From the NCBI GenBank assembly GCA_900545225.1, contig UQXZ01000003.1:62001-126000 (forward strand): DNA of 64,000 nt, given 5' to 3'. The first letter of the stretch is position 1, and each line of letters begins with the position of its first letter. Below the pieces are notes generated by a model. The model was not told where the DNA came from and made no database searches. It worked only from the letters and a program-made list of their open reading frames with translations. Position numbers and translations under genes: made by a program. Of this stretch, positions 44,314 through 53,520 are shown in pieces. The stretch is from an uncultured Eubacteriales bacterium. Its GTDB lineage: Bacteria; Bacillota; Clostridia; Lachnospirales; Lachnospiraceae.

Positions 44314-45378
44314 TCATTCCACTGTTCTGCTCACTATCTTTTCAAAATATGAACGCCTGCCTGTCTTCTCTAAATATTCCAGCAGCATCCCCTGCCTGTT
44401 TTCTTCTCTCCTGTCAAAGATTAAATATGTCCTGTCGGATATGCCAATCATTTCCCAATACTTATAAAATGCACAGCCAAGGTCTATGATTATTTCGCTG
44501 TATCCCATGTTCTCGCCAATGTCTCTCACCAGCTTTTTAAATGTCTCCGCATCTGTTTCACATAAATCATCAGGACATGCGGTAGGCATTATTAAATCAA
44601 ATCCTCCATAGGAATTAATGATTGATTGGAGTTTATCCGTATAGACAAATCCATTTTCACGATAAATAAACAGTGCGTCAGAAATATCCGTATCAAGCGG
44701 CACTGATAAATCATTTCTCAAAGAACTGAATTCATCCAGGTTTATATAGATAACACGATTTTTCATGCTATGATTTCGTGCCATTTCCATTGAAATTTCA
44801 TTTCTCATATGAACACTGCAAAAGCCCATTATACAGATGATTTCTAATTCATTTTTCTCATCACATTCAGCATTACGATTATCAGCACTGGTAACTTCAT
44901 TACTTTTTAAAATCTCATGTATTTTCTCCACAATAACTGAGACGGGACTGTATATGGATAAGTTATCCTCACCATTATGAAAATCTGCTTCATTTGTCCT
45001 CAGAATAAGCTTATACCCACCATGAGAAGTGATTATCTCCTGAAACTCATCCTCATCAGATGCGATTAAGAGAGGGAACTTCTTAACAAATGATGACCTC
45101 TCACTATATGATGTTCCTCCATCGGACTGTGAATCTTCATTTAACGATAGGGTACCATCTGACAATAGTGTATTATCTTGCGATAATTTATCATCATTAG
45201 CCGCTCTATCATCTAATGATTTCTCACCAAATGACGTTTCTCCCATATAGGATAAATATACCTCCCCATCGGAAAATGACGATATCTCACAGCAACTGCC
45301 AAGACTGCTGCTTAACGCATTGGAAAGGTTCATAAGATAATCCTTATCGCCTATTAAAATATTTATTTTTTCAGCCAA
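44314..45378 (-). CDS. TadZ/CpaE-like protein, first gene of the tad operon
   Basis: About 354 residues starting at TTG 45378; AAAAGGAGG lies 6 bases upstream, inside the sequence that an earlier ATG at 45396 would translate. The N-terminal part (EKINILIGDKDYLMNLSNAL) resembles a receiver domain, then comes an acidic/Ser-rich linker with repeated DD and SL pairs, then a MinD/CpaE-type domain (EIICIMGFCSVHMRNEISMEMARN, later EIIIDLGCAFYK). The P-loop motif of true CpaE ATPases is not clear, so it may be an inactive paralogue. TadZ-type proteins place the Tad machine at a pole. Confidence 0.78.
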   Translation of the reverse strand: MAEKINILIGDKDYLMNLSNALSSSLGSCCEISSFSDGEVYLSYMGETSFGEKSLDDRAANDDKLSQDNTLLSDGTLSLNEDSQSDGGTSYSERSSFVKKFPLLIASDEDEFQEIITSHGGYKLILRTNEADFHNGEDNLSIYSPVSVIVEKIHEILKSNEVTSADNRNAECDEKNELEIICIMGFCSVHMRNEISMEMARNHSMKNRVIYINLDEFSSLRNDLSVPLDTDISDALFIYRENGFVYTDKLQSIINSYGGFDLIMPTACPDDLCETDAETFKKLVRDIGENMGYSEIIIDLGCAFYKYWEMIGISDRTYLIFDRREENRQGMLLEYLEKTGRRSYFEKIVSRTVE

Positions 45379-45477
45379 CAAATACCTCCTTTTCATGTAT
45401 TCAGTTGTTTAATTCAAATAAAAATGAAAAATTATACAGAAATGTATATAGAAAAATATAATCGAAAATATGTTTGT

Positions 45478-45506
45478 ATTATATTATTACGAACATTTGT
45501 TGTCAA
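45478..45506 (-). promoter_or_regulatory. Sigma-A promoter of the tad operon
   Basis: TTGACA (45506-45501), 17 bases and TATATA (45483-45478) form a strong promoter on the minus strand, 100 bases ahead of the first gene. The spacer and -35 edge contain CGAACATTTGTTGT (plus strand 45490-45503), an imperfect dyad that resembles the SOS box CGAACN4GTTCG in its first half. Confidence 0.75.
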
Positions 45507-45608
45507 TATTTTTTATAAAATCTGTGCATACCAGGTAACATACTGTGTTATAATGTTTCCAAATATGTAAATATTTTAAAGGTATTGATATGCACAGTTT
45601 AAAAAGGT

Positions 45609-46442
45609 ATGAACATGAACAATCTGCAACTTCTACAGCCATATATCAATACGCATGACAATATTATATTGGTTAACAATGAAGAAATTAAAACCCCGCA
45701 TCACATAAGATGTTATGAGCTGGCTGCCACTAATAATGCGGCTATTAATCTTACATTTATAGCTTCTCCATATGTGGACTGGCTCATCTGCTACAATGAC
45801 AGCACATTTTTTACCGGTGCAGCAGAATTTATAGGTGTCGGACCATCAACGGAACTATTTTCCATGGATCTTCCACACTACGACCACATTTTCGGAGTTC
45901 GTTTTGACGACGATTCCATATTTGTTGAGCCTGACGCAGTAAATACATCTCATGTAAAACTGGTAGATAATATTTTTCATTATTTCCCTCGAGGCAATAC
46001 ATATGAACACAACCTTATAAGTAACTTTAGAAAGGCTGATTCATTTTCACAAAAATGTAAAATATTTTTATCTTACTTACAAAATTCAAAAATATTACTC
46101 GAGAGCGGTTCTTCCGGAAATGCAGTAAAAAAAGCCATCAAAGAAGCTGATTATGATGAAACAGTTTCTAAGATAGCTACGGATCTGGATTATACTCCAA
46201 GATATTTAAGCCGATTATTCAAAGACAGTTTTGGATACTCCCCTAAGGATTATATGAAATATCTGCGAATACAGGCTGTTTTAAGCGACATGCACGGTTC
46301 ACCTCATAAAACCAATATAGAGTTATCTAAAAAATATGGCTACAACGACTCGGCACATTTTCTGAGAGACTTCAGAGAATTTCTGGGTACGACTCCCAAA
46401 AATTACATTCAGCTTATGAATTTGAATGATAAGAGCAAATAA
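45609..46442 (+). CDS. AraC family transcriptional regulator
   Basis: 277 residues. The C-terminal AraC/XylS domain (about 170-270) carries two helix-turn-helix motifs: DYDETVSKIATDLDYTPRYLSRLFKDSFGYSPKDYMKYLRI in outline, then IELSKKYGYNDSAHFLRDFREFLGTTPKNY. The N-terminal half is a cupin-like sensing domain (HHIRCYELAATNN ... FIASPYVDWLICY). It is divergent from the tad operon, with about 230 bases between them, so control of the pilus genes is a natural inference. The start follows AAAAAGG by 3-6 bases. Confidence 0.9.
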   Translation: MNMNNLQLLQPYINTHDNIILVNNEEIKTPHHIRCYELAATNNAAINLTFIASPYVDWLICYNDSTFFTGAAEFIGVGPSTELFSMDLPHYDHIFGVRFDDDSIFVEPDAVNTSHVKLVDNIFHYFPRGNTYEHNLISNFRKADSFSQKCKIFLSYLQNSKILLESGSSGNAVKKAIKEADYDETVSKIATDLDYTPRYLSRLFKDSFGYSPKDYMKYLRIQAVLSDMHGSPHKTNIELSKKYGYNDSAHFLRDFREFLGTTPKNYIQLMNLNDKSK

Positions 46443-46479
46443 AAATGAGCTTTTATGATGTTTTTTTAATGAGCCATAC

Positions 46480-46546
46480 TAAAAATAATGTACATCTGTA
46501 AAAAGTTAGTCATTAAACTTTTTTACAAATGTATATTATTTTTTAT
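46480..46546 (+). terminator. Terminator of the AraC gene
   Basis: AATAATGTACAT and TGTAAAAAGTT pair with AACTTTTTTACA and ATGTATATTATT across a short loop, followed by TTTTTATTTT. It is a long AT-rich hairpin but in the right place, 40 bases after the stop codon. Confidence 0.7.
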
Positions 46547-46631
46547 TTTATATAGTTATTCTATGATTCTTTTATCTTATTATATGGCTATTGAATAACT
46601 CTTTATACCTTATCCAATCATAATATTCTGG

Positions 46632-47786
46632 TTATTCCAATATAAAATCCGACAGTACATAATTACTTATATCAATGCCCTTGTCAGTTAAAGCATATCC
46701 CATATCTGTTGTTTTTATAAGCTCAAGATCAATATATTTTTTCAGAACATCTCCAAATACATCATCAATGGATTTATTAAATGTCTTTTCAAATGTATCT
46801 GAACTTACTCCGTCCACTTCTCTTAAACCGAGATACATAAACTCAGATATTTTATCATTTTCACTGAGCTCTTCAATCGTGTCCTTATCTATCCATGGCT
46901 GATCCAATAAAGAACCGCCTGAATAGGAATTCACAAGCTCGATATATTCATCTGTGTCTCTTATGTTATTAAATCTGAAATCATCTACAAGTGACGCAGC
47001 ACCAACACCGATTCCGATATAGTTATCTCTGTTCCAGTAGCCTAGGTTGTGCTTACATTCTCTTGAATCAAGTGCATAGTTGGAGATTTCATAATGATGA
47101 TATCCATTTTGCAATAACAAATCATTTGTAAGATAGTAAATCTCTCTTTCCGTATCCTCATCCGGCAAATATTCCAGCAGATCATTTCTGCTATAAAGTG
47201 GTGTACCCTCTTCAATTATTAAGCTGTATGAAGAAATGTGCTCAGGCCTTAAAGCTATTACCTGCTCTAATGTCTTTTTGTATTTATCCATAGTCTGGAA
47301 AGGCAGAGACTGCATAATATCTATGTTGATATTGTCGAATCCGACCTCTCGTGCCAGATTGTAATTCTCCAGGAATTGTTCAAATGTATGAATTCGGCCA
47401 AGCATTTTTAACTCATCATTGTCGCATGACTGGAGTCCCATACTGATTCTGTTAATCCCCATATTTTTATATGCCAGAAGTTTCTCTCTTGTCAGGGTTC
47501 CGGGATTAGATTCCAGTGTAATCTCTGCATCATTTTCCAAATGATAATGTTCATAGACAGTACTGAGCAGTTTTTCTATTAAAACCGAAGAAATGGAGGA
47601 GGGTGTACCTCCTCCAATAAATATACTTGTTATATTATCTTTAAATACATCTTTGCGATAAACCAGCTCTCTGCACATGGCATCAACAAGCTTTACATGA
47701 ATGCTCTCATCCTCCCTGCCTGAGAGAAAGTCACAATAGAGGCATTTACTGTTGCAAAATGGTATGTGTATGTATATCTCACTCAT
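46632..47786 (-). CDS. hemW: Radical SAM protein HemW
   Basis: 384 residues. The radical SAM cluster motif CNSKCLYC is at residues 11-18 followed by DF, which fits HemW; true HemN has a fourth Cys (CxxxCxxCxC). IGGGTPSSIS and the LESNPGTL phrase are also typical. HemW is thought to handle heme rather than make coproporphyrinogen. The C-terminal HemN_C-type domain is present. Its ATG overlaps the end of the zinc-ribbon gene by 8 bases, so the two are cotranscribed. Confidence 0.93.
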   Translation of the reverse strand: MSEIYIHIPFCNSKCLYCDFLSGREDESIHVKLVDAMCRELVYRKDVFKDNITSIFIGGGTPSSISSVLIEKLLSTVYEHYHLENDAEITLESNPGTLTREKLLAYKNMGINRISMGLQSCDNDELKMLGRIHTFEQFLENYNLAREVGFDNINIDIMQSLPFQTMDKYKKTLEQVIALRPEHISSYSLIIEEGTPLYSRNDLLEYLPDEDTEREIYYLTNDLLLQNGYHHYEISNYALDSRECKHNLGYWNRDNYIGIGVGAASLVDDFRFNNIRDTDEYIELVNSYSGGSLLDQPWIDKDTIEELSENDKISEFMYLGLREVDGVSSDTFEKTFNKSIDDVFGDVLKKYIDLELIKTTDMGYALTDKGIDISNYVLSDFILE

Positions 47787-48300
47787 CTAACTTTGCGCCA
47801 CATGCAGGACAAACGTCAGCATTGTCTTTGATGATTGCATGACATTCAGGACACTCTTTTACATTTGTAGATTCTGCAATCTGTCCAACTTCTCTTTCTG
47901 CACCTTCTTCTCCTTCAGCTTCCGGATCTGCAACCTCTTTAACTTCCTGACCACACTTTGTACAGAACTTTGCATCTGCAGGAATTAATTCTCCGCAGTG
48001 CTCACATCTCTTCATGCCGTCCTTGGCTGCCTTAACATCATATAAATGATCATTTAATTCATCAATCTTCTGCTTAAGCTCTTTAATTGCGTCAACATCA
48101 CCCTTTAATTCAACATCAGGCTCATCAGCAAATTTGTTAAAATATGCCTCACCAAGTTTAGTATAGAGCTTATTTATCTGTCCTTCTACATCTCTGATTT
48201 TATAGCTTGTTGTGGAAATGTCTGTGTACTGCTTTGTCTTTTCTACTGCCTTTCCACTTACGTCGCTGATTTTCTTACCAACATTTTCAAAAAAACCCAT
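47779..48300 (-). CDS. Zinc-ribbon domain protein
   Basis: 173 residues. The first 100 residues are a helical, coiled-coil-prone region (GKKISDVSGKAVEKTKQYTDIS ... ELKQKIDELNDHLYDVKAAKDG). Two zinc ribbons follow: CEHCGELIPADAKFCTKCG near 98-116 and CPECHAIIKDNADVCPACG near 150-168, with an acidic linker (DPEAEGEEGAE). Such proteins are common in Lachnospiraceae without known function. It starts 1 unit ahead of hemW and overlaps it. Confidence 0.88.
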   Translation of the reverse strand: MGFFENVGKKISDVSGKAVEKTKQYTDISTTSYKIRDVEGQINKLYTKLGEAYFNKFADEPDVELKGDVDAIKELKQKIDELNDHLYDVKAAKDGMKRCEHCGELIPADAKFCTKCGQEVKEVADPEAEGEEGAEREVGQIAESTNVKECPECHAIIKDNADVCPACGAKLDE

Positions 48301-48600
48301 ATCTTTGTCCTCCTGACTTTTAACTCTATATATTTATATTATAGTTTAATGACATGTCATAACTCAAATAAATTATTAATGAAAAATAAAACATAATAAA
48401 ATATATGGCCGTAATAAACAGTGATACAAAAGAGTGTATTTTACTCTCATATATGCACTAATATAGACCATCCGGGGCGGTATATGATTTTACAAACATA
48501 GATATATACTGTATACTCCAAATTATATTTTTACTTTATTTTTTACTTAATTATTGATTAAATGTAGATTTCAACCTCTTTTAGAGAAAGGATTATTTTT
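48301..48600. other. Intergenic region between the zinc-ribbon gene and thrH
   Basis: Exactly 300 AT-rich bases between divergent genes. No reading frame, riboswitch or clear dyad was found, apart from a short AGAGTG/CACTC-like arm pair near 48430. It must hold both promoters, which I cannot place with confidence. Confidence 0.4.
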
Positions 48601-49212
48601 ATGTATATTACATGCTTAGATATGGAAGGACCTCTTGTTCCTGAAATCTGGATCGAATTTGCAAAGGCAACAGGAATCGACGAATTACTTATTACTACTC
48701 GTGACGAACCTGACTACCACAAGCTTATGGATTACAGACTTGATATTCTTAAGAAGCACAACTTAAAGCTCAAGGATATTCAGGAGACAATCTCACACAT
48801 GGAGCCAAAGGAAGGCGCAAAGGAATTCTTAGATGAAATTCGTTCATTCTCTCAGGTAGTTGTAATTTCTGATACATTCCAGGAATTTGCATCACCACTT
48901 ATGAAGAAATTAGGCTATCCTATGCTTTTCTGTAACTCTCTTGAGGTTGCAGAGGATGGAACAATTACAGGCTATGTAATGAGACTTCCACACGATGCTA
49001 AATTAACTACAGTTAAGGCTCTTCAGTCTATCGGTTATGATACAATCGCTGCCGGCGATTCATACAATGATATCGGTATGATTGAGAACAGTAAGGCAGG
49101 ATTCTTATTCAAGAGTACTGAGTCAATAATCAAAGAGCATCCACATATTAAGGCTTACGAGGAGTATTCAGATCTTCTTGCAGCAATCAAGGAAGCTCAG
49201 GGAGTTAAATAA
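48601..49212 (+). CDS. thrH: Phosphoserine phosphatase/homoserine phosphotransferase ThrH
   Basis: A 203-residue HAD-superfamily enzyme of the ThrH type, first described in Pseudomonas, that dephosphorylates phosphoserine and can transfer the phosphate to homoserine. The first motif is CLDMEGPLVPEIW, the motif II Ser in VVISDTFQEF, and motif III/IV in IAAGDSYNDIGMI. It supplies the last step of serine synthesis and lies tail to tail with serA-serC, which supports that role. It starts behind GAGAAAGGA and ends at a shared terminator. Confidence 0.93.
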   Translation: MYITCLDMEGPLVPEIWIEFAKATGIDELLITTRDEPDYHKLMDYRLDILKKHNLKLKDIQETISHMEPKEGAKEFLDEIRSFSQVVVISDTFQEFASPLMKKLGYPMLFCNSLEVAEDGTITGYVMRLPHDAKLTTVKALQSIGYDTIAAGDSYNDIGMIENSKAGFLFKSTESIIKEHPHIKAYEEYSDLLAAIKEAQGVK

Positions 49213-49251
49213 AAACCACTAAATCATGTACATCATTTAGTAATCAATAAT

Positions 49252-49302
49252 AAAAAAGTCATCTTATATCTCGTTTATTGAGATTAAGATGACTTTTTTA
49301 TT
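49252..49302. terminator. Bidirectional terminator between thrH and serA
   Basis: AAAAAAGTCATCTTA pairs with TAAGATGACTTTTTT, with an inner TCTCGTTTATTGAGA-type hairpin. T-runs on both strands let it end transcripts from both converging genes. Confidence 0.9.
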
Positions 49303-49390
49303 TGAAATCATTCTGTTATGAAATCAATTTATATTGTTTCAGCATTTGTTATGGACAACATTTCTAACATTCTAAAAATGTTAATTCAAA

Positions 49391-50557
49391 TTACTTAATA
49401 ACTCTTGCTCTGATAACGCCTTCAATAGCTTCAAGCTTCTCGATAAGATCTGCATTTCCTGCTGAATCAAGATCAATGATTGTATAAGCGTAGTCATTTC
49501 TTGACTTGTTAGTCATATCTGAAATGTTAACGCCAGCCTCTCCCATAACAGATGTAATCTTGCTGAGAACTGTAGGAACGTTCTTATGGCAAATTGTAAT
49601 TCTGCCTTCTGATGCACATACACCCATGCTGCATGCAGGATAGTTTACAGAGTTAACGATGTTACCGTTTTCGATGAAGTCACGGATTTCGTTAACTGCC
49701 ATAATTGCACAGTTATCTTCAGCCTCTTCTGTTGATGCACCAAGGTGTGGAAGAATGATGATGTTGTCCTTGTTAACTACTGTAGGGTTAGCGAAGTCTG
49801 TAACATACTTCTTAACCTTACCAGCATCGATAGCCTTAAGAAGCTCTTCTTCGTCAACAAGAATATCTCTTGCACAGTTGATGATAACTGTACCGTTCTT
49901 CATAAGCTCGAATGCTTCCTTACCAACCATACCCTTTGTAGAATCAAGAGCTGGAACATGGATAGTAATAAAATCACATTCCTTGAAGATTTCGTTAACA
50001 TCGGCGATGTGGTTAACCTTTCTTGAGATATCCCATGCAGCACTTACAGATAAGTATGGATCATATCCGTAAACATCCATTCCTAATTCAACAGCTGCAT
50101 TTGCAACAAGTCTACCGATAGCACCCAGTCCGATAACACCGAGCTTCTTGCCGTAGATTTCTGTACCACCGAACTGCTTCTTAGCCTTTTCTACTGACTT
50201 AGCAATGTCTGGATCTTCAGCATTAGCCTTAACCCATTCGTTACCACCGATATAATCTCTTGAAGCCATGAGCATTGCTGCAACAACTTCTTCCTTAACA
50301 GCGTTAGCATTTGCACCAGGTGTGTTAAATACTACAACACCTTCTTCTGCGAATCTGTCAAGAGGAATGTTATTAACACCGGCACCTGCTCTTGCGATTG
50401 CGAGAACGCTGTCAGCTAATTCCATGTCATGCATCTTTGCACTTCTTACAAGAATAGCATTAGCTTCTTCCAAAGCTGCATCTGTATTGTAGTTATCTGG
50501 AAGTAAGCCAAGACCTACACTTGAAATATTATTGAGGCAATGAATATTTATACTCAT
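49391..50557 (-). CDS. serA: D-3-phosphoglycerate dehydrogenase
   Basis: First step of serine synthesis, making 3-phosphohydroxypyruvate with NAD+. 388 residues: the Rossmann motif GVIGLGAIGRLVANAA near 139, the catalytic region with the Arg/Glu/His residues (CARDILVDEEEL and ILPHLGASTEEAE), and a C-terminal ACT domain (ITICHKNVPTVLSKITSVMGEAG). This is the short ACT-bearing form. It starts at the last base of serC (50557), so the pair is an operon. Confidence 0.96.
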   Translation of the reverse strand: MSINIHCLNNISSVGLGLLPDNYNTDAALEEANAILVRSAKMHDMELADSVLAIARAGAGVNNIPLDRFAEEGVVVFNTPGANANAVKEEVVAAMLMASRDYIGGNEWVKANAEDPDIAKSVEKAKKQFGGTEIYGKKLGVIGLGAIGRLVANAAVELGMDVYGYDPYLSVSAAWDISRKVNHIADVNEIFKECDFITIHVPALDSTKGMVGKEAFELMKNGTVIINCARDILVDEEELLKAIDAGKVKKYVTDFANPTVVNKDNIIILPHLGASTEEAEDNCAIMAVNEIRDFIENGNIVNSVNYPACSMGVCASEGRITICHKNVPTVLSKITSVMGEAGVNISDMTNKSRNDYAYTIIDLDSAGNADLIEKLEAIEGVIRARVIK

Positions 50558-51639
50558 TATGCATTCTCCTTTTCAAACTTATCCATGAATTCTACTAATG
50601 CCTTAACGCCTTCAAGTGGCATTGCATTGTAGATAGATGCTCTCATACCACCTACTGAACGGTGACCCTTAAGGTTGATGAAGCCTGCAGCTTTACTCTC
50701 TGCAATGAACTTTGCGTTAAGCTCATCATTACCTGTTACGAAAGGTACGTTCATAAGAGATCTTGAATCCTTTTCTACTGTTCCCTTGAATAACTTGCTG
50801 TTATCTAAGAAATCGTAGAGAACCTTAGCCTTGATTTCGTTTCTTTCTTTCATTCCTGCAAGACCGCCGTTTCTCTTGATCCACTGGAATACCTTTCCAC
50901 ACATGTAGATGTTATAACATGGTGGTGTGTTGTACATTGAATCATTGTCAGCATGTGTCTTGTACTTAAGCATTGTAGGAGTACCAGGAAGTGTATCCTC
51001 TGTAATTAAGTCTTCACGAATTGCAGCGATAACTACGCCTGCAGGTCCTACGTTCTTCTGAGCACCACCGTAGAACATAGCGTACTTTTCTACGTCCATA
51101 GGCTCCGATAAGAAGCATGATGATACGTCAGCGATTAAGTTATGGCCCTTTGTGTTGGGAAGCTCCTTGAACTTTGTACCATAAATTGTGTTGTTCTCAC
51201 AGATGTAAACATAGTCTGCATCTTCAGGAATATCAAGATCTGAACAATCAGGAATATATGAGAATGTCTTATCCTCGGATGATGCAACAGCAATAGCCTC
51301 TCCGTAAAGCTGTGCTTCCTTATATGCCTTCTTAGCCCACTGTCCTGTAACGATGTAAGCAGCCTTCTTATTCTTCATGAAGTTCATTGGAATCATTGCA
51401 AACTGTGTTGATGCTCCACCCTGAAGGAATAATACTTTATAGTTATCAGGAAGACCTAATAATTCTCTAAAATCAGCTTCTGCAGTCTGGATAATTTCAC
51501 CATATTCCTTTGAACGGTGGCTCATTTCCATTACAGATTCGCCAGTGCCTTTATAATCAAGCATTTCTGCTGCAGCTTCTTCTAATACTTCAACAGGAAG
51601 CATTCCAGGTCCGGCACTAAAATTATAAACTCGTGACAT
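50557..51639 (-). CDS. serC: Phosphoserine aminotransferase
   Basis: PLP enzyme that converts 3-phosphohydroxypyruvate to phosphoserine. 360 residues from ATG 51639, behind AGGAGG; a TTG six codons earlier is not needed. YNFSAGPGMLP at the start, FLQGGASTQFAMIPMN, and YGGAQKNVGPAGV with the PLP Lys are the signatures. It is cotranscribed with serA and may be in the same transcript as ilvB upstream (gap of 86 bases without a clear terminator). Confidence 0.96.
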   Translation of the reverse strand: MSRVYNFSAGPGMLPVEVLEEAAAEMLDYKGTGESVMEMSHRSKEYGEIIQTAEADFRELLGLPDNYKVLFLQGGASTQFAMIPMNFMKNKKAAYIVTGQWAKKAYKEAQLYGEAIAVASSEDKTFSYIPDCSDLDIPEDADYVYICENNTIYGTKFKELPNTKGHNLIADVSSCFLSEPMDVEKYAMFYGGAQKNVGPAGVVIAAIREDLITEDTLPGTPTMLKYKTHADNDSMYNTPPCYNIYMCGKVFQWIKRNGGLAGMKERNEIKAKVLYDFLDNSKLFKGTVEKDSRSLMNVPFVTGNDELNAKFIAESKAAGFINLKGHRSVGGMRASIYNAMPLEGVKALVEFMDKFEKENA

Positions 51640-51725
51640 ATTTTCCCTCCTATACAATATGTACCAACATAATCCTACATTTATATTACTTCATTTTGCC
51701 TTTATATGCACCAATAAATATAGAA

Positions 51726-53405
51726 TTACTTCTTGTTTTTAAGGTCATTTTCATCAAATGCATCTTCTATGTTACCACCAGGAGAAACCATTGGATAAAC
51801 CTTGTCATCGTTACCGATAATACACTCAATCATTGTTGGCTCGTTAAGCTCAATAGCTTCTCTGAGTGCCTTTTCAAATTCTTCGATAGTTGTAACTCTG
51901 TATGCTCTTGCACCAAGACCTTCTGAAACCTTTACAAAGTCTGTCTTATCTTCAAGAGTTGTATTTGAATATCTCTTATCGTAGAAAAGTGTCTGCCACT
52001 GTCTAACCATTCCTAAAACGTGGTTGTTAATTACGAGTTCGATTACAGGAATGTTATATCTTGTTGCTGTAGCAAGCTCGTTCATGTTCATTCTGAAGCA
52101 TCCGTCACCGGCAACATTTACAACTACATTGTCGGGCTTTCCAACCTTAGCACCGATTGCAGCACCAAGTCCGTATCCCATTGTTCCGAGACCACCTGAA
52201 GTGATGAACTTTCTTGGCTTTGTGAAGTTGTAGTACTGTGCTGCCCACATCTGATGCTGTCCTACATCTGTTGTAATGATAGCATCACCGTTAGTTACTT
52301 CGTGAAGCTTTCTGATAATAAGAGGTCCGTTTAATCTGTCTGTAATAATAGGAAGCGGGAATTTTTTCTTAATCTCATCGATTTCTTCATTCCACTGGCT
52401 GTGATCCTGCTGTGGGAGAATCTTGTTAATCTTCTTTAATACTTCCTTAGCATCACCGATAATGCTTGCATCCGCCTCAATATTCTTATCGATTTCAGCA
52501 GCATCGATATCGATGTGAATAATCTTTGCATTCTTAGCAAATGTCTTTGTATTACCTGTAACACGGTCTGAGAATCTTGCACCGATAACAACAAGGAGGT
52601 CACATCTTGAAACCCCAAGGTTAGACGCCTTTGAACCGTGCATACCGATCATACCTGTATATAATGGATTGTTAGAGTCAAATGATCCCTTACCCATAAG
52701 TGTCTCACAGATAGGAGCATTCATCTTCTCAACAAATTCCTTAATTTCGTCAGAAGCATCTGAAACGATTGCACCACCACCAACAAGGATAAATGGCTTC
52801 TTAGCGTCCTTAATAAGCTCAACTGCAGATACTACAGCAGCTTCATTAATCTCTCCGCCTCTTTTAAGTGGTAACGGCTCCTTCTTCTCATATTCGTAAA
52901 CAGCAGCTGTTACATCCTTTGTAATATCTACTAATACAGGACCTGGTCTTCCACCTTCAGCAATGTTAAATGCCTTTCTCATTGTGTCAGCAAGATCCTT
53001 GATATCCTTTACGATGAAGTTGTGCTTTGTAATAGGCATTGTAACACCAGCGATATCGATTTCCTGGAATGTATCTTTGCCTAATGCATTTACGGCAACG
53101 TTACATGTAATTGCTACAATAGGAATAGAATCCATGTATGCTGTAGCGATTCCTGTAACAAGGTTTGTAGCTCCAGGACCTGAAGTTGCGAAACAAACGC
53201 CTACTTTACCTGTAGCTCTTGCATATCCGTCTGCAGCATGTGAAGCACCCTGCTCGTGAGATGTTAAATAATGTGTTATCTCGTCACTGTGCTTATATAA
53301 TGCGTCATATAGATTAAGTGCTGTACCACCCGGATAACCAAAGACTGTATCTACGCCCTGTTCCTTTAAACATTCTATAATTATATCAGCACCAGTCAAT
53401 TGCAT
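51726..53405 (-). CDS. ilvB: Acetolactate synthase large subunit
   Basis: ThDP enzyme at the entry of branched-chain amino acid synthesis. 559 residues: SHEQGASHAADGYARATG with the catalytic Glu near 50, GRPGPVLVDITKDV, and the ThDP site GDGCFRMNMNELATA (GDG...N) near 440. The usual regulatory small subunit (ilvN) is not next to it nor elsewhere in the window. Start ATG 53405 behind GAGGAGG. An intergenic hairpin separates it from ilvD. Confidence 0.95.
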   Translation of the reverse strand: MQLTGADIIIECLKEQGVDTVFGYPGGTALNLYDALYKHSDEITHYLTSHEQGASHAADGYARATGKVGVCFATSGPGATNLVTGIATAYMDSIPIVAITCNVAVNALGKDTFQEIDIAGVTMPITKHNFIVKDIKDLADTMRKAFNIAEGGRPGPVLVDITKDVTAAVYEYEKKEPLPLKRGGEINEAAVVSAVELIKDAKKPFILVGGGAIVSDASDEIKEFVEKMNAPICETLMGKGSFDSNNPLYTGMIGMHGSKASNLGVSRCDLLVVIGARFSDRVTGNTKTFAKNAKIIHIDIDAAEIDKNIEADASIIGDAKEVLKKINKILPQQDHSQWNEEIDEIKKKFPLPIITDRLNGPLIIRKLHEVTNGDAIITTDVGQHQMWAAQYYNFTKPRKFITSGGLGTMGYGLGAAIGAKVGKPDNVVVNVAGDGCFRMNMNELATATRYNIPVIELVINNHVLGMVRQWQTLFYDKRYSNTTLEDKTDFVKVSEGLGARAYRVTTIEEFEKALREAIELNEPTMIECIIGNDDKVYPMVSPGGNIEDAFDENDLKNKK

Positions 53406-53427
53406 AATTTTACCTCCTCTATTATTT

Positions 53428-53452
53428 AAAAGCAGATATTACATCTGCTTTT
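53428..53452 (-). terminator. Hairpin between ilvD and ilvB
   Basis: AAAAGCAGAT pairs exactly with ATCTGCTTTT around a 5-base loop. On the minus strand TTTTAAATAATAG follows, a short T-run, and the ilvB ribosome site starts about 10 bases later. It could be a weak terminator, an attenuator or a processing site between ilvD and ilvB. Confidence 0.5.
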
Positions 53453-53520
53453 TATTTAATTTTCATCTATATTCTATAGTTACAATACTACCAAATCGAA
53501 CTATTTTCTATTTAATTTTA

